This document shows positions 1 to 6,727 of a DNA stretch of 7,456 bases, piece by piece. Location of the stretch: assembly GCA_946479015.1 (NCBI GenBank), contig CAMLEQ010000177.1, forward strand, positions 1 to 7,456, written 5' to 3'. Under the pieces are notes generated by a model, which did not search any database, had not been told where the DNA came from, and saw only the letters and a program-made list of their open reading frames with translations. Position numbers and translations under genes: made by a program. The DNA comes from an uncultured Gemmatimonadota bacterium. GTDB taxonomy: Bacteria > Gemmatimonadota > Gemmatimonadetes > Gemmatimonadales > Gemmatimonadaceae. The first letter of the stretch is position 1; each line of letters opens with the position of its first letter.

Positions 1-63
1 GCCGCTGTGGACGTCTGTCGGCGGAAGGCGGAATCGGCGTCGGGGCATTGCCGGGGCATGCCG

Positions 64-477
64 TCACAGCGCGCTCATCGCCCGGCGCAGGCGCTCCGCC
101 GCCTCGTGCGCGATCGGCGCGAGCACGCCGCCTTCGCCGCCCCCCGCGAGCTGCATCTGGCGCTCCGGATCGAGCGCCGCCACCACGCTCGTGCCGCCGT
201 CGTCGCCCGCGTATACGACGACGTTGCACGGGAGCAGGAGGCCGATGTTCAGGTCCGCGTCCAGCGCGCGCTGCGCGAGCGCGGGATTGCACGCGCCGAG
301 GATCACGTACGGTCGGAACGACGTGCCGAGCTTCTCCCGGAACGTCGCGGCCATGTCGATCTCCGCCGCGACGCCGAAGCCCTGGGATGCCAGCGCGGCG
401 CGCGTGCGCCGCACGGCCTCGTCGAACGGCACATCGAGCGTGGTCGCGAAGCCGTACTGCAGCGTGTCGGTGTGCAT
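64..477 (-). CDS. DUF302 family protein
   Basis: This encodes a 137-residue single-domain protein of the DUF302 family, whose biochemical role is not established. The family signature is clear: ILGACNPALAQRAL at residues 59-72 and GLLLPCNVVVY at 79-89, followed by the DP of the last strand at 103-104. The two conserved cysteines are C63 and C84. No signal peptide or membrane segment is seen, so it should be cytoplasmic. The open frame runs further upstream to about 648, but that part is arginine-rich and unlike the family. The ATG at 475-477 is preferred because it follows a purine-rich ribosome site (AAGGGGAGGGAGC immediately before it) and gives the normal length of the family. It is transcribed divergently from the L,D-transpeptidase gene. 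DUF302 proteins often occur near stress and redox genes, which fits the neighbours but does not define a function. The family call is confident; the function is unknown. Confidence 0.9.
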   Translation of the reverse strand: MHTDTLQYGFATTLDVPFDEAVRRTRAALASQGFGVAAEIDMAATFREKLGTSFRPYVILGACNPALAQRALDADLNIGLLLPCNVVVYAGDDGGTSVVAALDPERQMQLAGGGEGGVLAPIAHEAAERLRRAMSAL

Positions 478-512
478 GCTCCCTCCCCTTCGCCGGGATG
501 GTGATCGGACAC

Positions 513-541
513 AGGGTAGGCGCGCCATCGCCGCGGTACAA
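513..541 (-). promoter_or_regulatory. Candidate sigma70-type promoter for the DUF302 gene
   Basis: Read on the minus strand, TTGTAC (541-536) and TACCCT (518-513) are separated by exactly 17 bases. Each matches the consensus hexamer at only three positions, but the positions include the TTG and the TA...T that matter most. The predicted transcript would start near 506, giving a leader of about 30 bases that includes the strong ribosome site before the ATG at 477. In such GC-rich DNA this could be chance. Confidence 0.3.
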
Positions 542-661
542 TCGGGGATTCGCATCGACACACGTCGGCGACGCGCCCCATCGCGCGCGGTATCCCCGCC
601 CGCGCCCCGCACCCCGCACCCCGCCCCGCTTGACGCCCACTGCCCCACACCGAGATTGCCT

Positions 662-698
662 GAAGACCCCGCCGGGATGCGGCGGACTTCGCCGCCGC
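662..698 (+). other. Two mutually exclusive hairpins in the L,D-transpeptidase leader
   Basis: The segment GGCGG at 681-685 can pair upstream with CCGCC at 669-673, a stem helped by GAAG (662-665) with CTTC (687-690). It can also pair downstream as GCGGCGG (679-685) with CCGCCGC (692-698) across a six-base loop. The two folds cannot form together. The structure ends 25 bases before the ATG at 724 and does not cover the likely ribosome site AGGA at 717-720. There is no U-tract or leader peptide to make it a proven attenuator, and GC-rich sequence forms such stems easily. Confidence 0.3.
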
Positions 699-723
699 GG
701 GCGCGGGGTGCCGATCAGGATCG

Positions 724-1635
724 ATGCCGATCATCCGGCCCGTACCACGCACGCTCCCGCTCTGCATCGCGCTCCTCTCCTTCGCGTGCTCCCCCGGCGC
801 GCGGGCGGGGCGGGATGCCGTCTGCGATGCGCAGGAGCTCGCGCCGGTGGTCGCGCCGCGAGGCACCGTCGCCGGCGTGGCGGACAGTGCTCCCCGCACC
901 GCCCCCCGGAGCGACAGCGCGGCCGCTCCGGCCGCCGACACGGCGCTGCGGCTCGATCTCGATGTGCCCGCGTTCCGGCTCGACGTGTACGAGAACGGCG
1001 TTCGCACGCGGAGCTATCGCGTCGCCGTCGGGATGCCGAAGTACCGAACGCCGCGCGGCGCGTTCACGGTGACGGACGTGGTGTGGCACCCCTGGTGGAT
1101 CCCGCCGGACCGGGAATGGGCGAGGAAGGAGCATCCCACTCCCCCCGGTCCCGAGAACCCGATGGGGAAAGTGAAGCTCCGATTCGGCTCGATGTACTAC
1201 CTGCACGGGACGCCGGAGCCGCGGTCGATCGGCCACGCCGCATCGCACGGCTGCGTGCGCATGGCGAACGAGGACGCGGTGGCGCTCGCGCGCATCGTGC
1301 AGCGCTACACGGCACCCGCCGCCGCGCGCGACTCGGAGGAGCATTACCTGGCGGATTCCACGATCACCCGAAACGTCGCGCTCGTGCGCCCGGTCCCGAT
1401 CACCGTCCGCTACGACGTGGCGGAGGTACGCGACGACTCGCTGCTGCTCTATCCGGACGTCTACGGGCTCGCCCGCGACGTGGGCGAGGCCGCGCGCGCG
1501 GTGCTGGCGAGCGCCGCGGGGGATGCGCGCCGCATCGACGATGCGCGCCTGCGCGCCGCCGTGGCGCTCGCGAGGAAGCGCCGCGTGTCCCTCCCGCTCG
1601 ATTCGCTCCTCGAGGGTGGCCGACTCGGCCGTTGA
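724..1635 (+). CDS. Secreted L,D-transpeptidase (YkuD domain)
   Basis: This encodes a 303-residue enzyme of the YkuD/ErfK L,D-transpeptidase family. Such enzymes make 3-3 peptidoglycan cross-links, anchor lipoproteins or cleave such bonds in the cell envelope. The N-terminus is a signal peptide with R5 and R9 and a hydrophobic core at 11-21. It could be cut after A28 (A-R-A) or lipidated at C22, but the lipobox there is weak (SFAC with S at -3). An Ala/Pro/Ser-rich linker covers about 40-75 and the catalytic domain about 76-182. The catalytic motif is complete: H161 and SHGCVRM at 174-180, with nucleophile C177. PGPENPMGKVK at 141-151 is also typical of the family. The segment at 222-252 (PVPITVRYDVAEV...PDVYGLARD) resembles the trailing strand region of YcbB-type members. 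No peptidoglycan-binding domain is visible. The start follows AGGA with a short spacer. The kinase gene lies 98 bases downstream, so co-transcription is possible. Physiological substrate unknown. Confidence 0.9.
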   Translation: MPIIRPVPRTLPLCIALLSFACSPGARAGRDAVCDAQELAPVVAPRGTVAGVADSAPRTAPRSDSAAAPAADTALRLDLDVPAFRLDVYENGVRTRSYRVAVGMPKYRTPRGAFTVTDVVWHPWWIPPDREWARKEHPTPPGPENPMGKVKLRFGSMYYLHGTPEPRSIGHAASHGCVRMANEDAVALARIVQRYTAPAAARDSEEHYLADSTITRNVALVRPVPITVRYDVAEVRDDSLLLYPDVYGLARDVGEAARAVLASAAGDARRIDDARLRAAVALARKRRVSLPLDSLLEGGRLGR

Positions 1636-1720
1636 CCGATCGGGCGGCGCCCGCGGCCCGACGCGCCCGCGCACTTGCGACGCCCGATGAGGCCATTCAT
1701 CTTCGCGATGACCGCGCGCC

Positions 1721-1727
1721 GGGGGAG
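1721..1727 (+). promoter_or_regulatory. Ribosome binding site setting a GTG start
   Basis: GGGGGAG lies six bases before the in-frame GTG at 1734. This matters because the kinase frame has no ATG until 2086, which would cut off part of the GAF domain. The alternatives, a TTG at 1632 overlapping the previous stop and a GTG at 1815, lack an equally placed purine-rich site. Confidence 0.65.
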
Positions 1728-1733
1728 TCACTC

Positions 1734-3089
1734 GTGGCGGCGTCCGAAGCCGGTTCCTGGTCCACGCACTCGAGCTCGACATCGCCTGGACGTCCGGCCG
1801 ACCCGCTGGACGCCGTGGTCACCCGCGCGTCGCCGTTCGATTCCGGCAGCGACCTCGCCGCGTTCCGCCGGCTCGAAGCCGCCGAGCATCGCTCGCGCTT
1901 CCTGTCGCGCGCCAGCCTCCTGCTCGACGCGTCGCTCGACTACGAGGTGACGCTGCGCGCCTTCGCCGACCTCGTGGTGCCGGAGCTCGCGACGCTCGTG
2001 ATCGTGGACGTGCTCGAGGAAGATGGCTCGGCGCACCGCGTCTGCGCCAAGCACGCGTGCACCGAGGAGATCGCCGATCTCTTCATGCGGCTCCCCGTCG
2101 GCGCGGAGGATCTTCCGATCACCGAGCGCGCGCTCCGCGGCGGCCCCCCCGAGCTCGTGGCGGATCTGGCCGCGTCACCCGGCGGTGACTCGAGCGCGGC
2201 GCTGGCGCTGCTCGCCGCGGGGTCCTGTCTCACGGTGCCGCTCGCCGCGCGCGGCCGGACGCTCGGCGCGATCGCGCTCCTCACGGACCGGAGCAGACCG
2301 TCCTACACGGCGGAGGACATGGCGCTCGCCGGAGAGCTCGCGGAGCGCGCGGCGCTGGCCATCGACAACGCCCGCCTCTACCGCGCGGCGCAGCGCGCGA
2401 TCGAGGTGCGCGACGACGTGCTCGGCGCGGTGTCGCACGACCTGCGCAATCCACTCGGCGCCATCTCCATGTGCGCGACGGTGCTCGGCGCGGCGCCCAT
2501 CACCCCGCCCGCGCGCGTGCGGGAGCTGGCCGACGTGATCGGCGAAGCGGTGGAAGGCATGTACCGGCTGATCGGCGATCTGGTCGACGCCGCGAGCCTC
2601 GAGGCGGGGCGCCTGTCGCTCGAGCGTCGGCCGGAGGACCTGATGACGCTCGTCGCGCGCGCGATGGAGATGTTGCGCGGCGCCGCGCGCGACGGCGAGG
2701 TGGAGATGGTGATCGAGCTGCCGGAGCGGCTCCCACCGGTGCTCGCCGACGCGCAGCGCGTACTCCAGGTGCTGTGGAACCTGCTGGGGAACGCGGTGAA
2801 GTTCACGCCGGCGGGCGGACGCGTCACCACGCGCGCGGCCGTGGATGGCGGGTTCGTGCGGGTGGCGGTGACCGACACCGGCGTCGGCATCCCGGCGGAG
2901 GATCTTCCACGCATCTTCCATCGGTTCTGGACCAGGCCGCGGAAGGGGTCCGCTCCGAGCACGGGACTCGGGCTCGCCATCGCGCGCGCGCTCGTGGAGG
3001 CGCACGGCGGACGCGTCTGGGTGGAGAGCGCCGTCGGACGTGGGAGCACCTTCCACTTCACGCTGCCGGTGGCCGCTCCGGAGTGGTGA
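1734..3089 (+). CDS. Soluble GAF-domain sensor histidine kinase
   Basis: This encodes a 451-residue hybrid-free histidine kinase, counted from the GTG start. After a disordered Ser/Pro-rich N-terminus (1-38), a GAF sensor domain spans about 50-213. The HisKA dimerisation segment follows, with the phospho-acceptor H235 in SHDLRNP (234-240). The HATPase_c domain has the N box with N349 and N353 (NLLGNAVKF), the G1 box DTGVGI (381-386), the F box IFHRFW (394-399) and the G2 box GLGL (411-414). All catalytic motifs are present, so it should be active. It would autophosphorylate H235 with ATP and pass the phosphate to a response regulator. No transmembrane helix, PAS or receiver domain is seen, so it senses a cytoplasmic signal. 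The GAF domain holds H101, C104, H107, C109 and C165, which could bind metal or haem or sense redox state, but the ligand is unknown. No response regulator gene lies in the window. Its last 32 bases overlap the convergent stress-protein gene. Confidence 0.9.
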   Translation: MAASEAGSWSTHSSSTSPGRPADPLDAVVTRASPFDSGSDLAAFRRLEAAEHRSRFLSRASLLLDASLDYEVTLRAFADLVVPELATLVIVDVLEEDGSAHRVCAKHACTEEIADLFMRLPVGAEDLPITERALRGGPPELVADLAASPGGDSSAALALLAAGSCLTVPLAARGRTLGAIALLTDRSRPSYTAEDMALAGELAERAALAIDNARLYRAAQRAIEVRDDVLGAVSHDLRNPLGAISMCATVLGAAPITPPARVRELADVIGEAVEGMYRLIGDLVDAASLEAGRLSLERRPEDLMTLVARAMEMLRGAARDGEVEMVIELPERLPPVLADAQRVLQVLWNLLGNAVKFTPAGGRVTTRAAVDGGFVRVAVTDTGVGIPAEDLPRIFHRFWTRPRKGSAPSTGLGLAIARALVEAHGGRVWVESAVGRGSTFHFTLPVAAPEW

Positions 3090-4050
3090 TCGCTCCCGGG
3101 TGCGGTGACCTCTCCTCCTGGCTCCCGGCCGCCCTGTCCGGCTCCTCCTCCGGAGGGCTGTAGAGCAGCAACGGCAGCCTGGTGCCCCGCATCACCTTGT
3201 CGGCCACGCCCCCCACCAGCAGGCGCGACAGTCCGTGCGCCCTCGTGGTCATCGCCACCAGATCGAACGACGCAGAGCGCGCCCGCTCGAGGATTCCAGC
3301 GGCGGCGTTCTCCGCCACCTGCACCTCCTTCCGCACCTCGAGCCCGGGGTGGCGACTGCGCAGCCGTTCCGCGATGGAGCGCAGGTAGGCATCCGAGTGC
3401 ACCGTCTGCGCCCGGAGCAGCTCGCGGTCGAGCGCCAGCGGCACCGCGATGTACGCGTACGGGTGCATCGGCAGGATCACCGGGCCGATCACGTTGAGCA
3501 GGGTGATGCGCGCGCCGAGCATGTCCGCGAGATCGGCCGCGTGCTCGAGGATCTCCTCCGCGCGCGGCGACCCGTCGAGGGGCACGAGGATGCTCCCGAG
3601 CTCTCGCCCGGCGAGGGGGTCCGCCGGCTTGCTGGAGGGGCGAAGGAGGAGCACCGGCACGGTGGAGCGTCGCATCAACTGATCGGCGACGCTGCCGATC
3701 CACGCCCGGCTCATGCCGGTCCGGCCGTGCGTGGTCATGACGATCAGGTCCGCGCGCTGCGCCTCCGCCGCCTCCTCCAGGCAGGACACCACGGATCCGT
3801 CCGCCACGGAGAACGTCAGCGACGCACCGCTCCTCGCCAGGCGCTCGAGGAGCTGCTCGAGGTACTGCAGCTCCACCTTGTGCATCAGATCGTCCAGCTC
3901 GGCGAGCCGGGCCGTCGCGTGCTCACCGGAGCGGAGGTGGACGCGCACGAGGTGCACCGCGGCCCCCCGCCGGCCCAGCGTGATGGCCAGCGGGAGGGCG
4001 TGTTCGGCGAAATCCGACCCGTCGAGCGGGACGAGGATCGTGTGCAGCAT
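3058..4050 (-). CDS. Tandem universal stress protein (two UspA domains)
   Basis: This encodes a 330-residue cytoplasmic protein of two fused UspA domains. Usp proteins of this type bind ATP or other nucleotides and support survival under starvation, hypoxia or other stress, without a known catalytic reaction. Domain 1 covers about 1-138, starting with ILVPLDGSDFAEHAL (5-19). Its nucleotide loop is the common form TTHG-9x-GS (T106 to S120). Domain 2 covers about 152-298 and again begins with SILVPLDGS (153-161). Its loop is altered to MTTRAHGLSRLLVGGV (267-282), one residue shorter, with the central HG displaced and GS changed to GG, so nucleotide binding may be weaker or different. The tail from 299 to 330 is Pro/Glu-rich and probably disordered. 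The ATG at 4050 puts the first beta strand at its usual place, but no convincing ribosome site precedes it. The gene is divergent from PEP synthase, and its end overlaps the kinase gene tail to tail. Confidence 0.93.
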   Translation of the reverse strand: MLHTILVPLDGSDFAEHALPLAITLGRRGAAVHLVRVHLRSGEHATARLAELDDLMHKVELQYLEQLLERLARSGASLTFSVADGSVVSCLEEAAEAQRADLIVMTTHGRTGMSRAWIGSVADQLMRRSTVPVLLLRPSSKPADPLAGRELGSILVPLDGSPRAEEILEHAADLADMLGARITLLNVIGPVILPMHPYAYIAVPLALDRELLRAQTVHSDAYLRSIAERLRSRHPGLEVRKEVQVAENAAAGILERARSASFDLVAMTTRAHGLSRLLVGGVADKVMRGTRLPLLLYSPPEEEPDRAAGSQEERSPHPGAITTPERPPAA

Positions 4051-4132
4051 GAAGCAGTCGCGCCGAGGCTGGATCCGGGACGGTCGATGCGCGCGCGCGC
4101 CGTGTCCATCACGGAAAGGCCGAATGCGTGTG

Positions 4133-4150
4133 GTGAATCCCCCGAATCAC
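4133..4150. promoter_or_regulatory. Imperfect palindrome, candidate operator
   Basis: GTGAATCCCCCGAATCAC is an 18-base inverted repeat in the divergent region between the stress-protein gene and PEP synthase. GTGA and TC in the left arm match GA and TCAC in the right arm, with one mismatched pair and four central bases. It sits 82 bases before the stress-protein start and 144 before the PEP synthase start, so one regulator could reach both. The spacing does not fit the CRP pattern (GTGA-6-TCAC), and it is not an FNR box. The rest of this 244-base gap shows only a 12-base GC alternation at 4089-4100 and no convincing promoter. Confidence 0.3.
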
Positions 4151-4284
4151 GCCGCGCGGATGCGCCTGCCGCGCGGCGCTCGCAGTGGGGCGCCCGACAG
4201 CGACTCGGGCGAACGCCGACAGACGCCGCCGCGCGTGGTGCCCAACATCCGTCGGTACACCGGCCGCGAGCTCACGAGCCGCAA

Positions 4285-4290
4285 AGAGGT
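4285..4290 (+). promoter_or_regulatory. Ribosome binding site of PEP synthase
   Basis: AGAGGT ends four bases before the ATG at 4295. It is the best Shine-Dalgarno match upstream of this gene and supports this start over others in the long open frame, which reaches back across the opposite-strand stress-protein gene. Confidence 0.65.
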
Positions 4291-4294
4291 CCTC

Positions 4295-6703
4295 ATGCCG
4301 ACCGACGGAACTGTCACGAGCGCCACCTCCGCTCCGCTCGCTCCTCCCGCCGCGCCCGCCGCCAGCACGGGTGGCGCCACGATCACGGCGCTGGTGCTCC
4401 CACTCCAGGCGGTGGACCGCACGGCGATCGCGCGGGTGGGGGGCAAGGGGGCCAACCTGGGAGAGATGCTCCGGGCGGGACTCCCCGTGCCGCCGGGATT
4501 CGTGGTGACCATCGCCGCCTTCGAGCGGTTCTACGCCGCGGCCGCGCTGCACGAGGCGGTGAGCGCGCGCCTCGCGGGCGTCGGCCCCGACGACACCGCC
4601 GCGCTCGATGCGGCCGCGCAGGATGTGCGGCGGCTCGTGCTCGAGGGCGCGATCCCCGACGACGTGCGGAGGGCGGTGCTCTCCGCTTATCGCGAGCTGG
4701 GGCGCGACGACGGGGGACCGGCGGAGGTGGCGGTGCGCTCGTCGGCGACCGCGGAGGACACCGCGCAGTTCTCCTTCGCCGGGATGTTCGAGAGCTTCCT
4801 GCACGTGCGCGGCGACGATGACCTGATGCGCCGCGTGCGAGAGTGTTGGGCATCGACCTTTCACGCGCGCGCCATCTTCTACCGCGTGAAGCAGGGGATG
4901 CCGGCGGAGATGCCGGTGGCGGTGATCGTCCAGCGGATGATCCCCTCCGAGACCTCGGGGGTGATGTTCACCGTCGATCCCTCCACGCACGACGCTTCCC
5001 GCATCGTGATCGAGTCCGCGTGGGGGCTGGGAGAGACGGTGGTGGGCGGCCAGGTGACGCCGGACCGGTACGTGCTCGACAAGGACTCGCTCGCGGTGGT
5101 GACGCGCGCGGTGTCGCGCAAGGAGCTCATGCTCCATCGCGACGCGCGCACGGGGGAGCTGGTGCGCGAGGAGCTCGCCGGCGATCCGCGCGCGAGCGCC
5201 TCTTCCCTCTCCGATGCGGAGCTTCACACGCTGGGGGAGCTGGCGGTGCGCGCCGAGCGCCACTACGGGGCGCCGCAGGACATGGAGTTCGCGATCGCCG
5301 GTGGGACGACGTACCTGGTGCAGACGCGTCCGATCACCACCCTCGCGCGGCGCGCCGCGGAGGGCGCGCCCTCCGCGGCACGTCCGGAGCGCCCGGTGCT
5401 GCTCCGCGGCCTCGGCGCGAGCCCCGGCGTGGCCACCGGCCCGGCGCGCGTGCTCGCCAGCGCGGCGGCCGCCGCGCGGCTCGCCGCGGGGGAGATCCTG
5501 GTGGCCCGGATGACCTCACCCGACTGGGTGCCGGTGATGCGTCGCGCCGCCGCGGTGGTGACCGACGCCGGCGGGATGACCTCCCACGCGGCGATCGTGT
5601 CGCGCGAGCTGGGAATCCCGTGCGTGGTCGGCACGCGCGAGGCGACGCGCCTGCTCGCGGATGGCGCCGTGGTGACGGTGGATGGCGCCGAAGGGGTGGT
5701 GACGCTCGGCCTGCCGGCGCCGCGCGGCTCGTCAGGCACGGCGGGGCAGCGGACCGCCGAGGGAGAGCGGCGCACCGGCGAGGGAGTCGCCGCGATCACG
5801 GCGACGCGGCTGTACGTGAACCTGGCGGAGCCGGAGCTCGCCGAGCGCATCGCTCGGCGCGATGTGGACGGCGTCGGCCTGCTCCGCGCGGAGTTCATGA
5901 TGCTCGAGGCGCTCGACCGCACGCACCCCAGGCGGATGCTCGCCGAGGGGCGCGGCGACGAGTTCGTGCAGCGCATGGCGGAGCGCCTGCGCGTGTTCGC
6001 GAAGGCGTTCCACCCCCGCCCCGTGGTCTATCGCGCCATGGACTTCCGGTCGAACGAGTTCCGGAGCCTCGCGGGGGGCGAGGACGCCGAGCCGCGCGAG
6101 GAGAATCCGATGATCGGCTACCGCGGCTGCTTCCGCTACGGGCGCGAGCCGGACCTCTTCGCGCTCGAGCTGCGCGCGCTGCACGAGGTCCGCCGCGAGC
6201 ACCCCAACCTGCACCTCATGATCCCCTTCGTGCGGACGGGCTCCGAGATGCGCGAGTGCAAGCGCATGATCGACGCGAGCCCGCTCGGCGGCGATCCACG
6301 CCTGGAGCTGTGGATCATGGCGGAGGTGCCGTCGGTGGTCTCCTGGCTGCCCGAGTACGCGGCGATGGGCGTGCGCGGAGTCTCCATCGGCTCCAACGAC
6401 CTCACGCAGCTCGTGCTCGGGGTGGACCGGGACAACGAGCGGCTCGCCCCGCTCTACGACGAGCGCGACCGCGCGGTGCTCGACGCGATCCACGCGATCA
6501 TCGAGGAGGCGCACCGGCTCGGACTCACCTGCTCCATCTGCGGGCAGGCGCCGTCGGTCCACCCCGACTACTGCGAGCGCCTCGTGCGCTGGGGGATCGA
6601 TTCCATCTCCGTGAATCCCGATGCCATCGAGACGGCCCGGCGCAACATCGCCGTCGCCGAGCGCCGGATGATGGTGGAGGCGGCGCGGCGCGCCGCCGGC
6701 TGA
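4295..6703 (+). CDS. ppsA: Phosphoenolpyruvate synthase (pyruvate, water dikinase)
   Basis: This encodes an 802-residue cytoplasmic enzyme (EC 2.7.9.2) that turns pyruvate, ATP and water into PEP, AMP and phosphate, allowing gluconeogenesis from C3 compounds. Three domains are seen in order. The ATP-grasp domain (about 35-350) has GGKGANLGEM (49-58) and RSSATAED (148-155). The swivelling phosphohistidine domain (about 370-472) has GGMTSHAAIVSRELGIPCVVG (426-446), with catalytic H431. The PEP/pyruvate TIM barrel (about 505-790) has R531, RAMDFRSNE (580-588), E677, N701-D702 and catalytic C749 in ICGQAPS. ICGQAPS and SISVNPD point to PEP synthase rather than pyruvate phosphate dikinase, and the length fits. 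T429, equivalent to the threonine phosphorylated by PpsR regulators in other bacteria, is kept, but no ppsR gene is in the window. About 30 Ala/Pro/Thr-rich residues precede the usual N-terminus, and a Gly/Arg-rich linker at 474-497 joins the last two domains. It is divergent from the tandem stress protein and convergent with the next gene. Confidence 0.95.
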   Translation: MPTDGTVTSATSAPLAPPAAPAASTGGATITALVLPLQAVDRTAIARVGGKGANLGEMLRAGLPVPPGFVVTIAAFERFYAAAALHEAVSARLAGVGPDDTAALDAAAQDVRRLVLEGAIPDDVRRAVLSAYRELGRDDGGPAEVAVRSSATAEDTAQFSFAGMFESFLHVRGDDDLMRRVRECWASTFHARAIFYRVKQGMPAEMPVAVIVQRMIPSETSGVMFTVDPSTHDASRIVIESAWGLGETVVGGQVTPDRYVLDKDSLAVVTRAVSRKELMLHRDARTGELVREELAGDPRASASSLSDAELHTLGELAVRAERHYGAPQDMEFAIAGGTTYLVQTRPITTLARRAAEGAPSAARPERPVLLRGLGASPGVATGPARVLASAAAAARLAAGEILVARMTSPDWVPVMRRAAAVVTDAGGMTSHAAIVSRELGIPCVVGTREATRLLADGAVVTVDGAEGVVTLGLPAPRGSSGTAGQRTAEGERRTGEGVAAITATRLYVNLAEPELAERIARRDVDGVGLLRAEFMMLEALDRTHPRRMLAEGRGDEFVQRMAERLRVFAKAFHPRPVVYRAMDFRSNEFRSLAGGEDAEPREENPMIGYRGCFRYGREPDLFALELRALHEVRREHPNLHLMIPFVRTGSEMRECKRMIDASPLGGDPRLELWIMAEVPSVVSWLPEYAAMGVRGVSIGSNDLTQLVLGVDRDNERLAPLYDERDRAVLDAIHAIIEEAHRLGLTCSICGQAPSVHPDYCERLVRWGIDSISVNPDAIETARRNIAVAERRMMVEAARRAAG

Positions 6704-6716
6704 TCGCGCCGGCGGC
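6692..6716. terminator. Stem-loop between convergent genes, candidate bidirectional terminator
   Basis: GCCGCCGGC (6692-6700) and GCCGGCGGC (6708-6716) form a perfect nine-pair stem around the seven-base loop TGATCGC, which contains the PEP synthase stop codon. The convergent stress-protein gene ends at 6728, so the stem could stop transcripts from both sides. No T-tract follows on either strand, so it would be a non-canonical terminator or an mRNA 3'-end stabiliser. Confidence 0.45.
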
Positions 6717-6727
6717 CGCCTCGCGGC

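Noticed and set aside
1..63. Possible coding or terminator sequence at the left edge
   Set aside because: It contains a near direct repeat of GGGGCAT (43-49 and 53-59) and a small palindrome GGCATGCC, but no stem with a T-tract and no recognisable gene.
537..542. TACAAT as a -10 box for the L,D-transpeptidase
   Set aside because: It is close to TATAAT, but no -35 box lies 16-18 bases upstream, and it overlaps the better-spaced minus-strand candidate. It would leave a leader of about 170 bases.
604..628. Short tandem repeat of CCCCGCA units
   Set aside because: Only two full copies plus decayed ones are present. This is simple C-rich sequence with no sign of function.
478..648. Longer N-terminus for the DUF302 protein
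   Set aside because: It is arginine-rich and unlike the family, and it would include the strong ribosome site and the candidate promoter of the gene.
48..3089. One continuous 1013-codon plus-strand frame ending at the kinase stop
   Set aside because: Upstream of about 1734 it is arginine/proline-rich, has no domain, and crosses the DUF302 and L,D-transpeptidase genes in the wrong frame. Only the 3' part is the kinase.
4089..4100. Alternating GC tract that could form Z-DNA
   Set aside because: It is only 12 bases long, and such tracts are common in this composition.
3713..4294. Upstream extension of the PEP synthase frame
   Set aside because: It lies antisense to the well-supported Usp gene and has no family similarity. 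The ATG at 4295 has a good ribosome site and gives the normal enzyme length.
4109..5263. Long minus-strand open frame opposite PEP synthase
   Set aside because: It is rich in His, Arg and Gly with no domain pattern, as expected for the antisense of a GC-rich gene.
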